From: Clostridiales bacterium
GTDB taxonomy: Bacteria; Bacillota; Clostridia; Lachnospirales; Anaerotignaceae
Assembly (NCBI GenBank): GCA_018364635.1
Contig: JAGZLR010000011.1
Location: forward strand, 1-46,474
Length of the DNA stretch: 46,474 bases
Direction of reading: 5' to 3'
Below the pieces are notes generated by a model that was not told where the DNA came from, searched no databases, and worked only from the letters and a program-made list of their open reading frames with translations. Made by a program: the position numbers and the translations under genes. Positions 41,086 through 46,474 of the stretch are shown here, one piece after another. Every line of letters starts with the position of its first letter. Position 1 is the stretch's first letter.

Positions 41086-42282
41086 TTACTCATCTAGTGA
41101 TATTGTCCACACACCTTCTAGTTCAACAGGCATGTACTTTTCAAAGAATACTTGAAGATTTTCTTCTGGATTCACGTCCTCAAATAATTCTGGATGTATT
41201 TGCTTTGCCACAAACTGCGTTCCAGCAAAGTCAAAAATGTGCCTTGATAAGTCATGATACAATGCACTCATTCTTTTATTTTTAACTGCATTTAAACTAT
41301 TCCAACCATCTCTATTCTGATACGCTTCAAGCACCTTTAGCGCCTTTTGCTTATCTGCGCCGTAGCCTAATACAATGTTATCATCGATATCTGTCTGTGG
41401 ACTTGCAGTAAATATAACAATATCAGGGTTAGAAGCTATCACCTGCTCTGGTGCAACATCAACACTGTTCCCTTCAGAAAGGTCTGCTGCAATATTTTCT
41501 CCCCCACAGGTTTTAATTAAAGCGCCCCACATTTTATTGCTCCAGGAATTTCCATAAGTATTCACGCCACGGCTAAACTCCATATATACCTTTGGTTTTG
41601 GTGTATCAGGTCCAAGCGTTTTAATTCTATCTGTTACCAAGTTCATCTGTTTCTCATAAAAATCCGCAATTTCTTCCGCTCGCTCTTTTTGTCCCATAAT
41701 TTCGCCTAATAGAATTGTACTTCTACGGTGCATATCTATTGTCTGATTGTGATAATTTATGAATGCCACTTGAATTCCTGCTTCTGAAAGTCTATCAAGC
41801 TCTGTTTCCATCAAATCATAATTTACCGCTTGAGACATAATTACCACATCAGGATTCAAAGCAATAATTTTTTCTACACTGATATTTTCGTTATAGCCTA
41901 CATCTGGCACATCTTTTAAATTTGGAAATGCCGTTGTGAATGTCTCCCATGCATCCTCACGTCTTCCTTCCCAATACTTATGGCTGAAACCAACAATTTT
42001 ATCCACGCCTTCCTTTCCAGAAACTGCAAGATATTCTTCGATATTAAATGTAATAACAACCCTTTCAACATCTTTAGGAAGTATAATCGTCCGGTCGCAG
42101 ACATCCGTTACTTCTATAGTCTCTATCGCCTGATTTTGTGATTCATCCTGTTCTTCTGCAGATGAAACCACACTTTTTTCAGTAGAATCAGTTTTCTGAT
42201 TTTGCGCCTGGCATGCAGCCAACCCACAAGCAAGTAACAGAATTGATAGAACTGATAAAACCTTTGTAAACTTTGTTTTCAT
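41086..42282 (-). CDS. Substrate-binding lipoprotein of a siderophore/cobalamin-type importer
   Basis: A 398-residue lipoprotein with lipobox LAAC (Cys24). The mature part is a cluster-A/III (FecB/BtuF-like) binding protein: VCDRTIILPKDVERVV at the start of lobe 1, PDVVIMSQAVNYD and the connecting helix, lobe 2 with VAPEQVIASNPDIVIF. It captures a metal-chelate or corrinoid outside the cell. Which one cannot be told from the sequence. Perfect AAGGAGGAATA ribosome binding site. First gene of the operon. Confidence 0.94.
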   Translation of the reverse strand: MKTKFTKVLSVLSILLLACGLAACQAQNQKTDSTEKSVVSSAEEQDESQNQAIETIEVTDVCDRTIILPKDVERVVITFNIEEYLAVSGKEGVDKIVGFSHKYWEGRREDAWETFTTAFPNLKDVPDVGYNENISVEKIIALNPDVVIMSQAVNYDLMETELDRLSEAGIQVAFINYHNQTIDMHRRSTILLGEIMGQKERAEEIADFYEKQMNLVTDRIKTLGPDTPKPKVYMEFSRGVNTYGNSWSNKMWGALIKTCGGENIAADLSEGNSVDVAPEQVIASNPDIVIFTASPQTDIDDNIVLGYGADKQKALKVLEAYQNRDGWNSLNAVKNKRMSALYHDLSRHIFDFAGTQFVAKQIHPELFEDVNPEENLQVFFEKYMPVELEGVWTISLDE

Positions 42283-42356
42283 TTTTATTCCTCCTTAATT
42301 TTATAAATAACTTCAATTGTGCCTAGCCAATGGAACATTATTTTTTTATTTTTTAC

Positions 42357-42407
42357 AAAAAAAATGCCATAAAAGAATTTCGAACATCGAAAATACCTTC
42401 ATGGCAT
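42357..42407 (-). terminator. Terminator inside the leader of the ABC operon
   Basis: ATGCCAT (42401-42407 on the minus strand) pairs with ATGGCAT (42364-42370), with an inner TTTCG/CGAAA helix, then eight Ts. It lies about 63 bases after the predicted start site and about 75 bases before the first gene, so it is an attenuator or a leader terminator rather than the end of the previous operon. Confidence 0.8.
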
Positions 42408-42460
42408 ATAATTTTTTGCTATTTATGAAATAAATACTTTTAAAACCTACTGCTTCTTGC

Positions 42461-42481
42461 AGAATAATCTTTGATTATTCT
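42461..42481 (-). promoter_or_regulatory. Perfect inverted repeat over the -10 of the ABC operon
   Basis: AGAATAATC-aaa-GATTATTCT, a 9-3-9 perfect palindrome that overlaps the -10 and start site. A second palindrome ATACATGTAT (42485-42494) lies in the spacer. These look like operator sites for a metal-dependent repressor (Fur- or DtxR-like), which is inferred. Confidence 0.75.
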
Positions 42482-42506
42482 ACCATACATGTATAAGTTA
42501 TGTCAA
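42477..42506 (-). promoter_or_regulatory. Promoter of the ABC transporter operon
   Basis: TTGACA (42501-42506), 18 bases, TAGAAT (42477-42482) on the minus strand; predicted start near 42470. Confidence 0.82.
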
Positions 42507-42581
42507 TGAATTATAAAAAAGTTTACTGTCATCTTCCAAATTAAAACAAAATTATCAATCGAAATTTAAGGCAAATGTCTC

Positions 42582-43319
42582 TCAAAACCGAAATAGGCTA
42601 TTATTCTGTCTTGTTGGTCGTCCGCCGCTTCCATCCATCCAAATATTAATCCCTGACATTCTCTCTTTCGGCTGTACAATCACAACCGCTTGGTTCTGCC
42701 ATTCAAACATGTAAGACTCTCCAGACGCCTGTCCGATCAAGTTTTTCCATGAAAGATCTGTTTTAAATTGAGGGTCATCCCCTATCCAGCAAACCGTAGC
42801 ATCTGGATCAGATGTTATTGTATATCCAGTCTCTCTATTACTTAATACAAATGGGTTACCATCACATAAAATCGCCACTTGAGCATTGTAATTTACTGCT
42901 TCAAGGGTTGATGTAGCAATACCTTTTTGAGAAATAATTCCCTGCGCCAAAAATCTGACACTATAGCGGCAATCATCTGTAAAAGCCAATAAATTTTCAC
43001 TTTCGACAGAAAGTCTTTGTCCCTGCTGTAAATTTAAGACAACAACATGTTGAGCTTCATTAGCATAATATGTAACATTTTGTCCTGTGCTTTTCACTTT
43101 CATTAACGGTAAATTTTCTCCTGTAAACCGGCGGCCCAGTTGACCTAAAGCAGCTTGAAGCGGATTTCCTTGTGGTCCTAAAAGTACTTTCTCAAAAATA
43201 TAATTTTTGCCTCCGTAGCTTTCTCCTCCCACAAATGCTCCTGCTTTACTAAAAAGTATCCCCTGTCCATCACAAGTCACTTTTAAAGTTAACTCATTTA
43301 GCACTTCCATACGTAACAT
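42582..43319 (-). CDS. AIM24 family protein
   Basis: A 245-residue beta-rich protein of the AIM24 (TIGR00266/DUF124) family, similar to bacterial and mitochondrial members of unknown biochemical role. Seen motifs include LFSKAGAFVGGESYGGKNYIFEK (shortened here by its family pattern) and LLAFTDDCRYSVRF. A longer frame reaches 43349, but AGAGG lies six bases before the ATG at 43319 (MLRMEVL). It lies just after the TerD gene; TerD and AIM24-like proteins commonly occur together in stress or signalling clusters. Confidence 0.85.
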   Translation of the reverse strand: MLRMEVLNELTLKVTCDGQGILFSKAGAFVGGESYGGKNYIFEKVLLGPQGNPLQAALGQLGRRFTGENLPLMKVKSTGQNVTYYANEAQHVVVLNLQQGQRLSVESENLLAFTDDCRYSVRFLAQGIISQKGIATSTLEAVNYNAQVAILCDGNPFVLSNRETGYTITSDPDATVCWIGDDPQFKTDLSWKNLIGQASGESYMFEWQNQAVVIVQPKERMSGINIWMDGSGGRPTRQNNSLFRF

Positions 43320-43338
43320 TCCATACCTCTCCCCTTTC

Positions 43339-44151
43339 TTAACCAACATCTACTCCATATATCATACAGAGTTCGCTTAAATCCTGAGCCATTCCGTTTC
43401 CTATAGCGCTAAATTTCCACTGATTGTTATATTTATAAAGCTCGCCAACAACCATGGAGCATACTGTAGCATAATAATCTGTCAGATAAAATCTAATCAG
43501 CTCTTTATTTAAACTTTTGTCTACAACTCTGATATAAACATCACTAACATTACTAAAATTATATCCGTTTTCTAATGCTTCATTGATCGTTACAATAAAC
43601 ACAATCCTATCTACTTTTGAATCTACACGACTTAGCTTTATCTGTATTGTTTCAATATCACTACTTCCTTCTCTCATCTTTCCATCGCCATGATAAGTAA
43701 CCGAGCCATCAGGAGATAGTTTTTGATTATAGAAAACAAACCAGTCATCTCCGATCACTTTTCCATTGTCCCCCAACAGAAAGGCTTCCACATCCAAATC
43801 ATACCCCTTTCCATTCGGCTCTAAACTCCATCCAAAACCAATATCAATCAGGTCTAGACATCTATTTTCAGGAACCTCAAGTTTCACTTTCTGTCCTTTT
43901 TTTAGAATTAGGCTGCTTTCATTCTGTTCTGTATGTGTCCATTTCACATTGTTGTTGGGTTGACGCAAACCGGTATTATTCTGTACCGGTCTTTGCTGCA
44001 CAGCTGCGGAGGATTGATTTGATTTCCAATGAGTATTCTGTTGCAAGCCATTTTTAGATATACGATTTAAGGAAGTGATCGTATCTAAGTCAATTCCTTG
44101 TCTCACATTATTAGGAATATCAAACATTTTTTGATCCCATCCTTTCGACAT
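43339..44151 (-). CDS. TerD-family protein (tellurium-resistance/stress type)
   Basis: A 270-residue protein whose C-terminal 190 residues are a TerD calcium-binding domain (LKKGQKVKLEVPE, LDLIDIGFGW, YDLDVEAFLLGDNGKV, IGDDWFVFYNQ, GSVTYHGD, ENGYNFSNVSDVYIRV). The N-terminal 75 residues are a polar, Gln/Asn-rich linker with a small folded start (MSKGWDQKMFDIP), longer than in simple TerD proteins. TerD members are tied to tellurite, phage and envelope stress, mechanism unclear. AGGT ribosome binding site; a TGGAAA-17-TATAAT promoter may lie at 44173-44201. Confidence 0.9.
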   Translation of the reverse strand: MSKGWDQKMFDIPNNVRQGIDLDTITSLNRISKNGLQQNTHWKSNQSSAAVQQRPVQNNTGLRQPNNNVKWTHTEQNESSLILKKGQKVKLEVPENRCLDLIDIGFGWSLEPNGKGYDLDVEAFLLGDNGKVIGDDWFVFYNQKLSPDGSVTYHGDGKMREGSSDIETIQIKLSRVDSKVDRIVFIVTINEALENGYNFSNVSDVYIRVVDKSLNKELIRFYLTDYYATVCSMVVGELYKYNNQWKFSAIGNGMAQDLSELCMIYGVDVG

Positions 44152-44304
44152 AAACTTACCTATTTTGTGTTAATTATACTATAGCCTATAATCTATTTCC
44201 ATTAAGAAAATCAAACATTTTTGACTTAACTTTCTTTTCAATACTGATTCTATTTTAATTAATGTATCTCTGATTCAACAATGCCAAATAGTCATATTAC
44301 ACAT

Positions 44305-44331
44305 AAAAAAAGAACTGCAAAAGGCAGCTCT
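44305..44331 (-). terminator. Terminator after the YwqG-like gene
   Basis: Stem AGAGCTGC/GCAGTTCT (one G-U pair), loop of five, then seven Ts on the minus strand. The rest of the 212-base gap to the TerD gene holds the likely TerD promoter. Confidence 0.88.
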
Positions 44332-44363
44332 CTTTTGATCTCTCTTTAAACAATTGTACTTTT

Positions 44364-45221
44364 TTAATAACATTGTAAAATCAGCCAAATATTTTCAAAA
44401 TTTTTATTTCTTAAGTCATCTCTTAAAATATAAAAATAAATTCTTCCGCAGTCCCCAAACATCAACTCAAAATTATCTTTTTCAACTGTGTCAAGCTGGA
44501 ACAGCAACATCCATTCTTTAGAATTTTCAACAAACTGTTTTTTCTCTTTTTCGGTCATATTTGGAAAGCCGCTACCTGTATAAATTCCTCTCCTGCCGCT
44601 CATTTCACATTCAGAAAGCATATCATTTTGGATAATATCCGCATACCCAAGAAGTTTTGTGATACACTCACTCTCATCATCTTCTGCAACAAACTTTTCT
44701 CTCTGGTTGCCATACTCCTCCCAATCTATATCTGTCTCATGATAAGAAGCATATTCACTCCAATCCGGAACATCTCCTCTATTTTTAAAACCAATTGGGA
44801 TTTCAGGCATCCTATAATCCTCATCTAGGTCCTTGGGATATTCAGTGCTTTTTAGATTTTTACAATTTCCATCATAATAAAATACTTTTGCACATCCTTT
44901 GTCCTTTGGATCGTAGCCCCATCTTTGAGAACCTAGTTCGTAAAAAAAATATAGCATTCCTTTTACCGGCAGCTGCTTATCTGTATCATACTTAGATACC
45001 TCTTCGCAGTTAATCTGCACAAGAAAAGCCAATGGTCTTGATTTTACTTCCTTATCATCATATGTATCTGTAACAAAATATGGCCATTCAAAATCCTCAG
45101 GCAAATCTGGTTTGCCTCCAAACTTAGAGACACCTTTTACAGAAGAAATTTCTTTATCTATAAGAAAATTTATCTCTACAGTGTTCATTTTTGTATCTTG
45201 AAAAATCTGCTCTATTTTCAT
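44364..45221 (-). CDS. YwqG-like protein (DUF1963)
   Basis: A 285-residue soluble protein of the DUF1963 family: KFGGKPDLPEDFEWP, PLAFLVQINCEEV, KGMLYFFYELGSQRWGYDPKD and, near the end, LLFQLDT...MFGDCGRIYFYI are typical. Function unknown; members appear in polymorphic toxin-immunity and stress neighbourhoods. The GTG at 45233 opens the frame, but GGTGG fits the ATG at 45221 (MKIEQIF). Confidence 0.88.
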   Translation of the reverse strand: MKIEQIFQDTKMNTVEINFLIDKEISSVKGVSKFGGKPDLPEDFEWPYFVTDTYDDKEVKSRPLAFLVQINCEEVSKYDTDKQLPVKGMLYFFYELGSQRWGYDPKDKGCAKVFYYDGNCKNLKSTEYPKDLDEDYRMPEIPIGFKNRGDVPDWSEYASYHETDIDWEEYGNQREKFVAEDDESECITKLLGYADIIQNDMLSECEMSGRRGIYTGSGFPNMTEKEKKQFVENSKEWMLLFQLDTVEKDNFELMFGDCGRIYFYILRDDLRNKNFENIWLILQCY

Positions 45222-45288
45222 CAAAAACACCACCTTTTTATATACCTTTGATCCTAAAGAGTACTTCTATGTTCTATTGACTTTCTGC

Positions 45289-45951
45289 TCAGGTATTTAA
45301 TGGGATATCAAACCAATCATCTTTCTCTGATATCAGCCATTCTAATCCTCTTCTACGCTCTACAACCACCTCAGGATTTAGATTGCCAATGGGCGTATCA
45401 GGGTTAAGTCTTTTTTCTGTACATGCCCAGTCATATCTGTAAAATAAATCTAACATATCCAATATTTCATCAACATCCCTAAGATGACATTGATGCTGAA
45501 ACTCTTCTAATGTCTCACAACGACTAACTAAATCAATCGCTTTTTGGCAGTCACATATTTCGCTTGCATCAGAAATATCATCAATCAGATTTAAAGCCCA
45601 TACAAGAGACCAATACGCTTCATATGTCCACGCAATATCAACTGCATCCTGCTCGCTATAACTTCCATCAAATAGCTTTCTTTCTTTTTCAATTAAATAA
45701 TTATTCACACTGTACTTTTCTAGAAGTTTTGAAAACAGCTGCTTGCTTTCCTCATACTCCCCTTGTACAATATCACAGCTAAGCTGTATAGAAAGAAGAC
45801 AAGTGACAGCACGTCTACAGATGTCTTCTATGCTTCTCAGTCTCACATCTTCTGCTGACTCTACTAGAGGAAGCCATTCATTATAGGCAATTCCCATTTC
45901 CTTTAGACGTTTTTCTGACTTATTTTTTCTTTCCTGACCAAAATCTCCCAT
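45289..45951 (-). CDS. DUF4272 family protein
   Basis: A 220-residue helical soluble protein matching DUF4272: the start KNKSEKRLKEMGIAYNEWLP, the middle AVDIAWTYEAYWSLVWALNLID, and the end VVERRRGLEWLI. Function unknown. Perfect AAAGGAGG ribosome binding site. It follows the tag remnant after 12 bases and precedes YwqG. Confidence 0.88.
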   Translation of the reverse strand: MGDFGQERKNKSEKRLKEMGIAYNEWLPLVESAEDVRLRSIEDICRRAVTCLLSIQLSCDIVQGEYEESKQLFSKLLEKYSVNNYLIEKERKLFDGSYSEQDAVDIAWTYEAYWSLVWALNLIDDISDASEICDCQKAIDLVSRCETLEEFQHQCHLRDVDEILDMLDLFYRYDWACTEKRLNPDTPIGNLNPEVVVERRRGLEWLISEKDDWFDIPLNT

Positions 45952-45963
45952 AAGACGCCTCCT

Positions 45964-46474
45964 TTAAACTTCGTAATCTTTACTCTTTTGTATCACAGGA
46001 AATTTATCTAAAATCTCTCGATATCGAAAACACTCTTCTACATGATCATTTATAATACCACAAGCCTGTAAATGGGAGTACACCGTAATAGAACCAAGGT
46101 ATTTGAATCCTCGCTTTTTTAAATCTTTGCTAATCTTATCTGATAGCCCATTTTTCGCAGGTATTTCACCTTTTTGATGCCCTATATAAAGTATAGTTTT
46201 GCCTTTGGAATAATTCCATAAATATTCACTGAATGTACCAAATTCTTCTCGAATTTTTCGGAAACATCGTGCATTATGAATGATCGCTCTAATTTTTCTT
46301 TCTGAATGTATCATTCCCTCTGTTTCCATAATACGTCGTACATCATTTTCTTCATATGTTGCTATTTTCTCAAAGTCAAAACTATCAAAACACTTTTGGA
46401 AAATCTCTCTTTTCTGCATCATCATATTACAGTTAAGACCAAACTTCATTACTTACATCATTAAATATTCAAAC
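45964..46474 (-). pseudogene. tag: DNA-3-methyladenine glycosylase I (tag), broken by an in-frame stop
   Basis: The visible part matches Tag from near residue 33 onward: MMQKREIFQKCF, SERKIRAIIHNARCFRKI, GTFSEYLW, and the C-terminal NDHVEEC zinc ligands. The frame continues left of the apparent ATG (46449) as FEYLMM, then TAA (46453-46455), then VMKFGLNCN. In working Tag this TAA site is the conserved Glu that recognises 3-methyladenine (Glu38 of E. coli) and the C of GLNCN is Trp46. One base change each (GAA to TAA, TGG to TGT) would explain both. The 5' end is outside the window. The remnant may be expressed from the ATG at 46449, but without the active site. Confidence 0.85.

Noticed and set aside
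42283..42581. Cobalamin riboswitch ahead of the ABC importer
   Set aside because: Only about 63 bases separate the predicted start from the terminator, far less than a cobalamin riboswitch, and no B12-box-like sequence was seen.

Overview
The window looks like chromosomal DNA from an anaerobic, low-GC, endospore-forming member of the Clostridia, most likely Lachnospiraceae or a close relative. The evidence is the sporulation regulator Spo0A, the spore protease GPR, a YtfJ/GerW-type protein, [FeFe]-hydrogenase-type genes, a T-box ahead of thrS, and strong AGGAGG-type ribosome binding sites with several TTG, GTG and even ATT start codons. No tRNA, rRNA, transposase, integrase, prophage or CRISPR array was seen.

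Layout. 1-3152 (minus): the start of tsaD, an ECF sigma/anti-sigma/membrane-protein operon and RNase Z. 3244-7030 (minus): the ylxM-ffh-rpsP-khpA-rimM-trmD translation/secretion operon with its own promoter; rplS, which normally follows trmD, is absent. 7102-11810 (minus): a four-gene cluster of a [2Fe-2S] protein, a sensory-type hydrogenase with a PAS domain, a SpoIIE-like PP2C phosphatase and a ferredoxin-rich hydrogenase-like protein, which reads as a redox or H2 sensing relay. 12001-16280: a secreted stalk-domain protein, a large exported beta-lactamase-fold protein whose catalytic residues all appear to be lost, and an ACMSD-type amidohydrolase. 16505-20130 (minus): rplT-rpmI-infC with an L20-type leader and AUU start, then thrS with a T-box. 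20150-25581: ogg, a lipoprotein, gpr, rpsT with a structured leader, and mnmA.

26007-33476: an XRE regulator, a CARF-PD-(D/E)XK nuclease of the Card1/Can2 (DUF1887) type with a small membrane protein but no CRISPR locus in view, then ytfJ, DUF2953, a Lit-like membrane protein, a pair of half-size TauE/SafE proteins, nth and a B12-binding radical SAM protein. 33690-39144: a small unknown gene, a DJ-1 protein, a CYTH protein, spo0A (behind an array of five decamers) and a chemoreceptor. 39152-42506 (minus): an iron-siderophore/cobalamin-type ABC transporter with a palindrome over its -10 and a terminator in its leader. 42582-46474 (minus): AIM24, TerD, YwqG/DUF1963, DUF4272 and a tag gene broken by an in-frame stop.

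Most of the window is ordinary housekeeping. The parts most worth a second look are the decamer array at spo0A, the CARF nuclease, the catalytically degenerate hydrolase, the hydrogenase/phosphatase cluster, the leader of the ABC operon, and the broken tag. All calls come from reading the sequence; no database search was run.
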